Shown here: piece after piece, positions 8,242 through 18,200 of the stretch
Layout of the letters: each line of letters opens with the position of its first letter
How positions within the stretch are numbered: the stretch's first letter is position 1
Source of the DNA: a virus
Length of the DNA: 42,919 nucleotides
Reading direction: 5' to 3' (one strand)
Virus record (IMG/VR): IMGVR_UViG_3300017748_000020
Location: 1-42,919 of that record
The notes under the pieces: model-generated
Seen by the model: only the letters and a program-made list of their open reading frames with translations
What the model was told of the DNA's origin: nothing
The model's database searches: none
Program-made: the position numbers and the translations under genes

Positions 8242-9318
8242 ATGTTATCAACAATATTAAGTTTAGCAGCGCCAGCGATATTAGGACCAGCAGGATTTGC
8301 TATATCTGGTATGACTCCAATGATGGCTAGTGCAATAGGCGGTGGAATAGGCTCATTATTACAAGGCGGTAGCACAGAAGATGCCTTGGGAGCCGCTGCT
8401 TTAGGAGGGCTTGGCGGATACTTGGGAGGTCAATTAGGTGGCGTAGGCGGTGCTACTGTTGATCCTAATTTGGCGGCAACAACTGCAACTCCATATGGAT
8501 TTTCTAATGTTGCCGGAGCAGCCGGTGGCGGTGCATCAACCGCAGAAGCAATTAAGGGCGCTATACCAACAATGACATCAGGTTACGCTCCAATGGCAGA
8601 ATCTGGAATTATGTCTGCATTAACTAGACCAGAGGCTATAGGTGGTGGATTGGGCGGTTTAATGGCAGATTCAATGATTAAGCCACCTGAATATGAGAAA
8701 AAAGAAAAAAGAATTTTTCCTGAAGGTATGGCCCCTGAAGATACTGTTAGATTTAAGAAAAAGCGTGATCCAAAAGATACCAGTGAATTTGACTATAACT
8801 TTGCACCAAACTACATGGCCGAAGGAGGTCCAGTAGAAGACGATATGATGGCTATGGATATGGGTCTAGGTGGCATGACAGAAGAAGGCATGAATGACAA
8901 AGAGTTAATAAGTAGTGCAATAGATGTCATACAAGGCGAAGTAACCGATCCTGATCAACAAAAAGTTATACTAGGTCAATTTGTAGCTCAGTTTGGACAA
9001 GAGGCATTACAAGATCTTATGACAAGAGTTCAGTCTGGAGATATACCATCTGGTCAACAAGAAGGGGATGGTATGGTAAGGGGTGCTGGTGATGGTATGT
9101 CTGACATGATACCTGCTTCTATGGAAGGAGATCAAGATGTATTACTTAGTGATGGTGAGTTTGTTGTTCCTGCTGACGTTGTTAGTGGCATCGGAAATGG
9201 GTCTTCAGACGCAGGTTCCAATAAACTAGAAGAAATGATGGACAGAGTAAGACAATTAAGAACTGGTGGTACTACACAACCACCTGCAGTGCCTGATGAG
9301 ATGATGTTGCCTGCATGA
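8242..9318 (+). CDS. Internal virion / structural protein
   Basis: A 358-residue protein. The first 110 residues are hydrophobic and glycine/alanine rich (IGGGIGSLLQGG, LGGLGGYLGGQLGGVGG), which could insert into a membrane. The C-terminal third contains GDGMSDMIPASMEGDQDVLLSDGEFVVPADVVSGIGNGSS, a block that recurs in internal or tail proteins of environmental podoviruses. GGGAG lies six bases before the ATG. It opens the ejection-protein block that runs to the giant protein. Assignment as an ejection protein is from the neighbours. Confidence 0.6.
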   Translation: MLSTILSLAAPAILGPAGFAISGMTPMMASAIGGGIGSLLQGGSTEDALGAAALGGLGGYLGGQLGGVGGATVDPNLAATTATPYGFSNVAGAAGGGASTAEAIKGAIPTMTSGYAPMAESGIMSALTRPEAIGGGLGGLMADSMIKPPEYEKKEKRIFPEGMAPEDTVRFKKKRDPKDTSEFDYNFAPNYMAEGGPVEDDMMAMDMGLGGMTEEGMNDKELISSAIDVIQGEVTDPDQQKVILGQFVAQFGQEALQDLMTRVQSGDIPSGQQEGDGMVRGAGDGMSDMIPASMEGDQDVLLSDGEFVVPADVVSGIGNGSSDAGSNKLEEMMDRVRQLRTGGTTQPPAVPDEMMLPA

Positions 9319-9743
9319 TATGCACGGCAGTTCCTCTAGAGGCGACAGATATAGTTTGGGGCGATGTTAGTGCGATGTTAAACAAAGCCATACAAACAAG
9401 TGGCGGTAAGTATCATATAGATGATATTTATAGGCATATAAAAGAAGGATACTATAATTTATGGCTAATTATAGATGAAAAGGAAGATGAAAAAGTGATA
9501 GCTGCAATAACAACTAGATTAATAGAATATCCTAACAGAAGAGCATTAGCTATGGATTGGGTAGGTGGCAAAAGAATGAGTGAATGGCTCCCTATTGCCC
9601 TAGAAAAATTTAATAGTTTTGCAAAAGATTGTGGATGTAGTCATTTAGAAGGCTATGGTAGAAAAGCATGGACTAAGGTATTAAAAAGTTATAACTGGAA
9701 ACCTGAGTATATAGCATATAGAATGGAGATAGATAATGGGTAA
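9315..9743 (+). CDS. GNAT-fold-like protein, possibly virion associated
   Basis: A 142-residue protein starting in an ATGA overlap with the previous gene. The pattern 'YNLWLIIDEKEDEKVIAAITTRLIEY...RRALAMDWVGGKRMSEWLPIALEKFNSFAKDCGCSHLEGYGRKAWTKVLKSYNWKPEYIAYRMEI' looks like an acetyltransferase (GNAT) fold: beta hairpin, helix, then a G/R-rich loop. T7-type podoviruses have a similar small protein (gp13) next to their internal virion proteins, so a structural rather than enzymatic use is possible. No clear acetyl-CoA loop (Q/R-x-x-G-x-G/A) is seen. Confidence 0.55.
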   Translation: MICTAVPLEATDIVWGDVSAMLNKAIQTSGGKYHIDDIYRHIKEGYYNLWLIIDEKEDEKVIAAITTRLIEYPNRRALAMDWVGGKRMSEWLPIALEKFNSFAKDCGCSHLEGYGRKAWTKVLKSYNWKPEYIAYRMEIDNG

Positions 9744-10674
9744 AGGTGGATCAAGACCTCCAAGTCAACCAACGGAACAAAATATAACACAAACATCTTT
9801 GCCTGATTATTATGAGCCGTACGCTACGAGATTAATTGAAAGAGCAGAGGCGGAGTCAAAGCGTGACTATACCCCTTATGAGGGTCAAAGATTAGCTGCA
9901 GAAAATCAAGACACACAAGCATCAAGAGACTTAGCAAGGCAAGTTGCAGGGTCTCCTATTGCTGGTTTTGATACAGCAACAGCAGGTACAACGACTGCAA
10001 TGAATAGAGCGTTACAGGGAACACAATACAAATCACAAGATTTTGATTCTGCACAAGCACAAAAGTATATGTCACCTTACTTGCAGAATGTATTAGATGT
10101 ACAAAAACAACAAGCAGTATTGGACTTTAATAGAGGTCAAGCTGGTAGAAATGCTCAAGCTGTGCAACAAGGTGCCTTTGGTGGATCTAGACAGGGTGTG
10201 CAACAAGCTCTTGCAGGTGAAGGTTTGCAAAGACAACTTGCGGAAATACAGGCAACAGGTCAGCAAAAGGCTTTTGAAGATGCACAGCGACAATTTGGTG
10301 CAGACAGAGAGTCTAGAATGGCAGCAGAAAAACTTGGATTAGGTGCGGCTGACGCTCTTACACAACAGGGTATGCAGTTAGCTTCATTAGGAGAGAAGGC
10401 TAGAGCAGGTGATATTGAGTCTGCACAGTTGTTAGAAAAGATAGCTAAAGACAGACAGGCAAGAGATCAAGCAGGACTTGACTTAGATTACGAAGATTTT
10501 GTTAGACAAAGAGATTATCCAAGAGAGCAGTTACAGTTTTACTCTTCATTGTTAAGAGGTATACCTGTACAGCCGTCTACTGAAACAACTAAATTTCAGC
10601 AATATAATCCTGTAAAAGATTTACTTGGCACAGGTATAGCTGGTTTAGGATTATATAAAGGGATAGCAGGCTAA
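9736..10674 (+). CDS. Internal virion protein, alpha-helical
   Basis: A 312-residue protein with a disordered N-terminus (MGKGGSRPPSQPTEQN) and a long Q/A/R-rich helical middle (about residues 90-250, QAQKYMSPYLQNVLDVQKQQAVLDFNRG). It ends with a short hydrophobic GTGIAGLGLYKGIAG tail. Long glutamine/alanine helices are usual for podovirus ejection proteins that line the DNA channel. GGAG lies seven bases before the ATG. It overlaps both neighbours. Confidence 0.6.
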   Translation: MGKGGSRPPSQPTEQNITQTSLPDYYEPYATRLIERAEAESKRDYTPYEGQRLAAENQDTQASRDLARQVAGSPIAGFDTATAGTTTAMNRALQGTQYKSQDFDSAQAQKYMSPYLQNVLDVQKQQAVLDFNRGQAGRNAQAVQQGAFGGSRQGVQQALAGEGLQRQLAEIQATGQQKAFEDAQRQFGADRESRMAAEKLGLGAADALTQQGMQLASLGEKARAGDIESAQLLEKIAKDRQARDQAGLDLDYEDFVRQRDYPREQLQFYSSLLRGIPVQPSTETTKFQQYNPVKDLLGTGIAGLGLYKGIAG

Positions 10675-12236
10675 TGATGAATTTATTACAAGTTCAAGAT
10701 GATTTAAAAAATTTTTCTCAAGATCAGCTTGTTAAAGAAATGCAACAGCCTAGTGGCTCTACACCGCAATTTCTCGTTTTATCTGAATTAAATAGAAGAA
10801 AAAGAGTTAAGGGTGACTTTGAAGCTAGGCAAGCACAGCAACAACCTACAGTGGCTGAAGAAGCTGTAGCATCAGCAGGTGTGCCTCAACAAGGTATGAT
10901 GGGTATGCCTGAAGCAATGGCTCCTCAAAGTGCAGTATCAGAAGGTGTGGGTACAAGCGCACCTATGAAGATGGCCTCTGGAGGACTAGCGCAGTTTGGT
11001 AATGAAATAAGAAATAGCATGGGTCAAGAGATAGATCCTTATTTAGATGGTGTGCAACAAGAAGCAGAGCAAAAGTTTAATATTGATTTAGATAATAATA
11101 TGGACAGAGTGCCACCAATGATGTCTCAACCCAGACCTCATTTAGAAATGCGTCAACCTTTTATGGGAAGAATTCCTCCACCACAAATAGGTATAGGTGG
11201 TAAAGGTATGGTTAGACCTGCAGTTATGCCTTCAGTAGATTTAAGAGAACATCAGCCTATTAGTGGTCAATTAAGAAATGTACCTTTTGGTGGTCAGTCT
11301 AGAAGATTTGCAGAAGGTGGCGTTATAAAAGCACAAGATGGATTGCCAAAAGAAACAAATTATGGTGATGAGTTTTTAGAATATATTAAAGGTATGCCTC
11401 AAGCTATGCTTGATAATAAAGAAGCATTAAAAAATTTATTTGTTCCTGAAGAAGATGATACAGGCTTTACTAGTATGATGAAAGGCTCTGCAAGAAATAT
11501 AGGATTAATACCTGAAGGATTTTCTAATATAGCAGAAGGCGGCTATGATTTAGCAAAAAAAGTTACAGATCCAGTTTATAATTTTTTTACACAACCCGGA
11601 AACCAAGAAGAAGAAGAGTTAGAAGATGCTAAAGATATGGATCAAGCATTAAATGATGCAGTATCTAAACAACCGGAGAAAAAAACTGAACAAAAGTTAA
11701 ATTTAACTTCTAAGGACACACCATTAACTATTGAAGAAGAATTGTTAAAAAGACAAGCTGATTTAAGTAAATCAAAAGATTTTGATAAGTATATGGCATT
11801 AGCTCAAGCAGGATTAGCTATAATGGCATCTGATAAACCTACATTAGCAGGTGCTATAGGAGAAGGTGGCACAGCAGGGCTGACAGCTTTTAATGAAGCT
11901 AACAAGAGATATGAAGAAGGATTAACAGACATATTGAATGCGCGCAGCAAACTTAAACAAGCTCAAATAAAAGCAGGAACAAAAGGACAGTTAACAAGAT
12001 CAAATGCATTAAGCGCAATATCTTCATATAATAATTCTATTACTGCCATAAGAAAAGAGATAGGTGATTTATCTGAACTTGCTGGTACACCCGGTGTTGA
12101 TGACCAAATAAAACAATTACAACAACAAATAATTGAACTTGAAACAGAAAAGTCACAGTTGTATGATTCAGCTAAGATAAGACCTAGAAACTCAATACTT
12201 GTTAAGGATTTACCTGCGTCTCAAAAGGAAGCCTAA
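10674..12236 (+). CDS. Internal core / ejection-type protein
   Basis: A 520-residue protein. An N-terminal helical domain (MMNLLQVQDDLKNFSQDQLVKEM...FLVLSELNRRKR) is followed by a long low-complexity section rich in Q, M, P and G, then a C-terminal helical domain (DKYMALAQAGLAIMASDKPTLAGAIGEGGTAGLTAF...YEEGLTDILNARSKLKQAQIKAG). This last block is shared with many podovirus internal proteins. It sits next to the giant protein, as T7 gp15 sits next to gp16. The coding sequence carries a perfect copy of the dispersed palindrome at 11694-11709. Confidence 0.6.
   Translation: MMNLLQVQDDLKNFSQDQLVKEMQQPSGSTPQFLVLSELNRRKRVKGDFEARQAQQQPTVAEEAVASAGVPQQGMMGMPEAMAPQSAVSEGVGTSAPMKMASGGLAQFGNEIRNSMGQEIDPYLDGVQQEAEQKFNIDLDNNMDRVPPMMSQPRPHLEMRQPFMGRIPPPQIGIGGKGMVRPAVMPSVDLREHQPISGQLRNVPFGGQSRRFAEGGVIKAQDGLPKETNYGDEFLEYIKGMPQAMLDNKEALKNLFVPEEDDTGFTSMMKGSARNIGLIPEGFSNIAEGGYDLAKKVTDPVYNFFTQPGNQEEEELEDAKDMDQALNDAVSKQPEKKTEQKLNLTSKDTPLTIEEELLKRQADLSKSKDFDKYMALAQAGLAIMASDKPTLAGAIGEGGTAGLTAFNEANKRYEEGLTDILNARSKLKQAQIKAGTKGQLTRSNALSAISSYNNSITAIRKEIGDLSELAGTPGVDDQIKQLQQQIIELETEKSQLYDSAKIRPRNSILVKDLPASQKEA
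11694..11709. repeat. Dispersed palindrome, copy 2, inside a coding region (N2 = AT)
   Basis: AAGTTAA-AT-TTAACTT, read here as K-L-N-L-T. The extended form reads ...KLNLTS, matching KLKLTS at the other coding copy (14100-14115). Confidence 0.85.
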
Positions 12237-15200
12237 ATGGGAATGTACTCAACTATAAGTCCTGTATCTGGAAAGTTATATGACTTTGAGATAGAGGGGG
12301 ATAATCCAAACCCTGAAGAGTTTGACAAGATACAAAACTTTATATCTAACGATGGTGTCCTTGTTGAGGGCCCTGCAGAAGAAGCGGCCTCAGATGAGGA
12401 AGGTGGACTATTAACATTTGGTAAGTCTACTCTTGGAGGAGCGCTTTCTAGCTTTGCCCAAATACCCGGTGGTCTATCAGCTCTTGGAGAGTATGTTGGT
12501 GGATATGATATAGGATCTACAGACTTTGGTAAGGCTGCACAAGAATGGTCTAATGAAAAAGTAGAATCATTACAAAATACATTTGATATGAATGAAAGTG
12601 TCTCTAGTAAATCTGGACAGGCATTAGGTTCTTTATTGTCATTCTTTGTTCCGGGTACAGCTGTAGCCAAAGGTGCAAGTTTATTAGGTGGCGGAGCAAG
12701 ACTGGCAGGTGCTAGTGCTTTAGGAACAATGGCTACACAAGGTGCCGCATTACAATCTGCTGATCAATTAAATAGAATGGCAAATTTTATTGAGAATGGT
12801 GGTGAAATAGATGAAGACACCAAAAGAAATGCTGTAGCATTAAGTGGATTGTTAGGAACAACAGAAGCCTTACCTTTCACTCCTATGTTTAGAACTCTTG
12901 GTACTGCCATGAAGATTCTTAAAAAAGTCCCTAAAGACGCTACAGATGCTGCATTGCTAACAATAGGCGGCAGGTTAAAAAGAGCATTTGGTGTTGGGTT
13001 AGCGGAAGGTAGCCAAGAAGTTTTTGCTGGTGTTGTTCAAGATATGATTGAAAAGGGACAATACAATCCTGATTTAGAGGTTGGTCAAAGTGCTTATGAT
13101 GATGCAGTGTACGGTGGTGGAGCGGGTGCCGCATTAAATCTGGTTATTGATAGTGTAAGAGGAAGACAGTTAAACAAGTTTTATAAGAAAGAAATGCAGC
13201 TTGACGCTGATATAAAAGATTTAAATAGACAGGCATTAAAAAGAAAAGAAAACTATGACAATTACTCTAAGTCATTAAAGCCAGTTGCTGAAAACGAAGA
13301 ACAAAGCCCTACTGAAAAAATAGAAAAATCAGTTGTCCCTGAGTCTATAGAAGAACTTAAGACTAAAGGTGAACAAAATGCGTCAGCTATTATGGCGGCT
13401 GCCAGAGAAACAAACCAGCCTTTCTTAGGTATATCTTTACAAAATTTACCAAAACAAGAAGCAGAGAGAATTGCTAAGCGTAGATCAATGCTCGGTATGG
13501 ATCTTAGTGCGGAAGTTTCTATTGAAGAATTAAAAGATGTTATTGGTGCTAGTGCCGCGCAAAGAGAAATGGGTAAGCAAAAACCTATACTTACACAACA
13601 AAAAGAAGATGCTGAAAGCGTTAAGAATAAACAAGCAGCTATTGCAATAGAAGATCTGATTGTAAATGGCAAAATTAGCAAAAATGCATTAAAAAAATCT
13701 TTACAAAATGTTTTTGGTGACTCTGTAAAGATAACAAACGCAACTGTTGATAACTCTTTAAAATCTTTAGAGCAAGAAGGTCTTATTACTAAAGATAAAA
13801 AAGGTAGATATATTAAAGCAGATGAAAAAGTTTTGGATATCAAAGCGAAGTCAGATGCTATAAATCAAAGAGCTAAAGAAATACTTAATCTTCAAAGCAA
13901 AACTGTATCTGAAGAAGAAAAAGATGCGCTTGCTCAAGAATATTTAAAATTAAAGGATGAGGCAGACATATTAGAAGCTGCTTCTAAGAAAGTAAAAACA
14001 GAAAAAACAGAGCAGGTAGATGCAGATAATGTTGTTCCTGATTACACATCAAAAACAAAGTCTGATCAAGCTGCAAAATCACCTTATACAGATGAGTATA
14101 AGTTAAAATTAACTTCTGTACTTAATAATTTAAAAAAACAATTAAATGATATGGGTATAGGCGATGTTAATTTACAAGGTAAATCAATTATTGCGGATGA
14201 TAAAGGCAACCTTAATCCTGCTATAGAGGGTTATTTTACATCAACTCCTGATGGTAAGCGTATTATTGGCTTGGCTATGGACTTATATGATCCAAATCTT
14301 ACAGAGGCACAACTAACAAAGAAATTATCTGGTGTTTTAAACCACGAAATAATACATGCCTTAAGAGATATGGGTGCCATTACTGATGCTGATTATGCTA
14401 TTTTAGTTACAGCGGCTACAAAAAGAAAATATGTAGTAGAAGTTAACGGAAAATTTGAGACAAAAGAATACACATATATGGAAAGAGCTACAGCCATATA
14501 TAGAAATCAAGAAGGCATGACTGAGGAAGGGTTGCAAGAAGAAGCTGTTGCAGAAATGTTTAGAGACTATGCAAATGGCAGATTTAAAGTAGTTGGCAAG
14601 CCTAAAGGTTTATTTGACAGAATAGTTAGAATTATAAAAGCTATATTTACAAGTAATTATGATGCTGGATTTACTAAGTCTAATCAAATATTTGCTAATA
14701 TTGCTTCTAGTAAGACAGAAACAGAGATTAAAAAGAGGCAAACCACTCCAAAAGCTGCCAAAAGTAATGAAAAGTTCTCTACTGCTGGTGTTGTTGCCGG
14801 GTACATAAGACCTGAGCTAGGTAATATAGAAAGAATAAAGCAATCATTTACAGACGTTACTGCTAGACTAGACGCACTCCAGAAATCAGCAAAAAGATTA
14901 TCAGAAGGTAAAATTACATATGAGCAGTATGATAAGTTAGTAAATAAAGTAAAGCCGATAGTGCCGTATGAAACTGTACCGGCACCTGCAACAGTTGAAG
15001 AGATGCGTTTTGCACTGACTGATAAACAAGCAGAAAAAATAAATGCTTTGGATAATGTTCCAGAAGGAACTGAAGTACAGTTAAGATTAGATATCCCAGC
15101 TTATACAAGAAAAGGGGTTTGGGTTCCGACAATACATGGCTCTGCTGAAACTGTAAGACTAGGATTATCTAAGAATAAAGATGCCCCAATATCACATGAC

Positions 15201-18200
15201 AGTGTAGCAATAGTAAATAATGCAAATTTTTTAATGGGAACCGCAAAAGAAGAAAAGGGTTTAAAGGTAGCTATGGGTGGGGCAAAGAGTCCTTTTGCTA
15301 CCATAGAAGGTAACTTAGAGAAAACTACGCCTGATGCAGCTCATGCAGAGGCTGTAGCGGCTATGAACGACCCGTCATATGTTCAGGTTGGATATGATCC
15401 TGAAAGACATTCATATTTTTATGACAGAATGACTACTCAGCCTGTTGCTTCTGCGGACCGTGTTATACAGGTCGGCCCATTAGTTATGGCTAGAAACCCT
15501 GTATTTGAAGGTAAGTCTAATTTTAAATATTCTAAGATATCAGAAACATCTGAGGGATTTGAAAATAGGTTAATAGGTTTTATAAAAGACAATCCTGATG
15601 GTTTCACAATAGATCCTGATACATTTATTATTCCTAATAAAGGCAAGGCGGTTGCTCCAGTTAAGGCTGCTGAGATCGTAACAAGACCTGAATTAATCAC
15701 ACCTAGTCTAATAAGAGATTTTGCTAGGAATGTGCAGATAATGACCAAAATAGTTGGTGGAGCAAGTTTAGATAATAAAGTTTATGCAGGTGGATGGTTA
15801 AATAAAAAGACAGAAGATAATCCTGATGGTGATGGTTTGTTTTATCTAGATGCAACTATGGTTATTGAAGACCCTAGAGATGCATTATATACTGCAGAAG
15901 CAGGAAATCAGTTAGCAATTTTTGACTTAGGAGAGTTCTATGAAACAAAAACCGAAGAAGGAATCCGAAGACTCAAACAAGATCGTACTTACAGTAGCGA
16001 CCGCAGAGCAAGAATTGGATCAAATATACGACAATATAGTCAAGAATTTGTTGAGGCAAGGCGTGAAGATCCATCCGGACAAAGAATAAAATATTCTACA
16101 ATAAGCCAAAACCCAATAGAACTAGCTACTGAAAGACTCGGCCCGAATGGCAAGCCTCTCATAGAGTTCACTGTTGCAAATCAATATACCACAGGAATGA
16201 TTGATCCTTTTACAGAACCAAAGGAAGGTCAAGAGCCAAAAACTGGTGTTTTTAATGTTCAGCCAGAATATCAAACTGATCCAGAAAAAGCCACAGAAGC
16301 TAAAGCAAATAATGTTCTTGTAGCTCATGCCCCATTAAATCATGCCAAAGCTAAGGGATACGAAGTTTTTGCGGGTAATGCTGCTACGTTTGATATATTT
16401 TCTGATGACCCAGCTATAGCAGAAAAAGCACAAGAAGATGTAGCGACTATGATGGCAGCTGAAGGATTTGCGGCACATAATCAAGATCAAAGCGCTTTAG
16501 GGTGGTATGACAGAACATTAAAAGCTGCTAAAGCATTACTGCAAGACCCTGACGTTGGTCTTTATCAAGATATAGCAAAGAATGTTGATAATAGATTAGC
16601 ATTTGATTGGGCATTAAGTGTTACATCTAATGGTATTGGTGCTGTTCCTAATTTTGGTTATGCAGGTAAAATTTATGATGCTTGGGTTAATTCAAGTGAA
16701 GTTGTTGAAGATAGAAGGTTTCCAATACAAGGTTGGGGAGATTCTGCCAAATCAATGGAAAATTCTTTTGCATTTTATAATGCGTTAAAGAATCAAGGTC
16801 AAAGTTCTGAGCAAATATATGAGCTTATGAATATGAAGACTACTCCTGCCAAGTTAAGGCAAGACCCTAGAATAAAAGGTTTGTTATTAACTATTCCTAG
16901 AGAAATAGCTAAAAAAAGATCAACAGTTAAAAATCCAGTAGGTACTGAGATTCCTTATAAAGTACCTGCTTCTGAGTACTCAACAACTGAAGTTACGGGA
17001 TCATATGTTATTGGTGCTAAGATAGGAGAAGGATTTTTTCAAAATCTTAGTGGCAACTATGATGCTTTGACTATGGATATGTGGTTTATGAGAATGTTTA
17101 ATAGACTTATAGGTAGACCTTTTCAAAAACCAAGAAAACAAGTAACATTAGATGCTAATTTTGATAGAGTTTTAAATAATTTACAGGGTATAAGCACAAG
17201 AAAAAATAAAACTTTATATGCAGATCCGTTAAATGAATTTGACATAAATGAAATTGAATATGCCATGAAAACTATGGGCATAGATAATGTTACAAGAGGC
17301 AATGCTCTTGAGTTTTCTAAAGTATTAAGTGATAATTTTCAAACTAAATTTGGAAGTAAAGAGTTTGAAGGTAATAGACCAGTAAAAACAGAAATGCAAA
17401 AAGCTGCAGAAAGACTTGTGGCAAATCATGAAAATCAATTACAAGAAGACCCTACAAATGGTGGAGAAAGACTTGTTATAAGAAAAATAACTAATAGAGC
17501 CAGAGAAATATTAAAAGATGGATCTGGTGGTAAAATAGACCTAACTATGGCTGACTTTCAAGCACAGCAATGGTTTGCAGAAAAAAGATTTTGGTTTGCA
17601 TCTGGTGTTAGAAAAGGTCAAGGAGATGACAACGACTACTTAGATGGAGCTATACAATTATTAAAAGAAAGAGGAGTAAGCAATGAAAGAATCGCAGACG
17701 CAATCACTAGGATCGCCCCAGCAGAGCGAGGCAGACTCTTTAGTGTCTCAGGTTCCCTTAGACCAGATGGACAACTTCGCAAAGGCGATGATAGAGATTC
17801 TGCAGGAGAGCAAGGAACAAACAAAACAGACGTAGAAACTGATCCATTTGAAGGTTTGCCAAGATCAGAGGCGGCTGTTTTAGAAGAAGATGCTTTAGAT
17901 ATGAAGTATTCTATGATTGGAAGACCTGCTTCTTTAGACGACCCTAAGAGTTTTGTTATGTTGCCACAAAGTCAATTAAAGAAAACTACTACAGGTCTTG
18001 GTGGTTACGACATAAAAGCATACTACAAATATGGCAATCCTTTTACTTATGGAATGGCTCAATCTATGAATGGCACAAACAACTATGTTGTTATGCCTAG
18101 AGGAGAACATTTTGAGTTAGCTAATAGAAAAGGCAAGTATGGTGGCTATGGTTACGAGCATATGTTTGGAGATAGATTTGATGACATAGGCGTAAAGCTG

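Noticed and set aside
13262-13843. 193-codon frame on the minus strand inside the giant gene
   Set aside because: Composition is a shadow (S, L, I, F rich) of a normal + strand coding stretch; no ribosome site.
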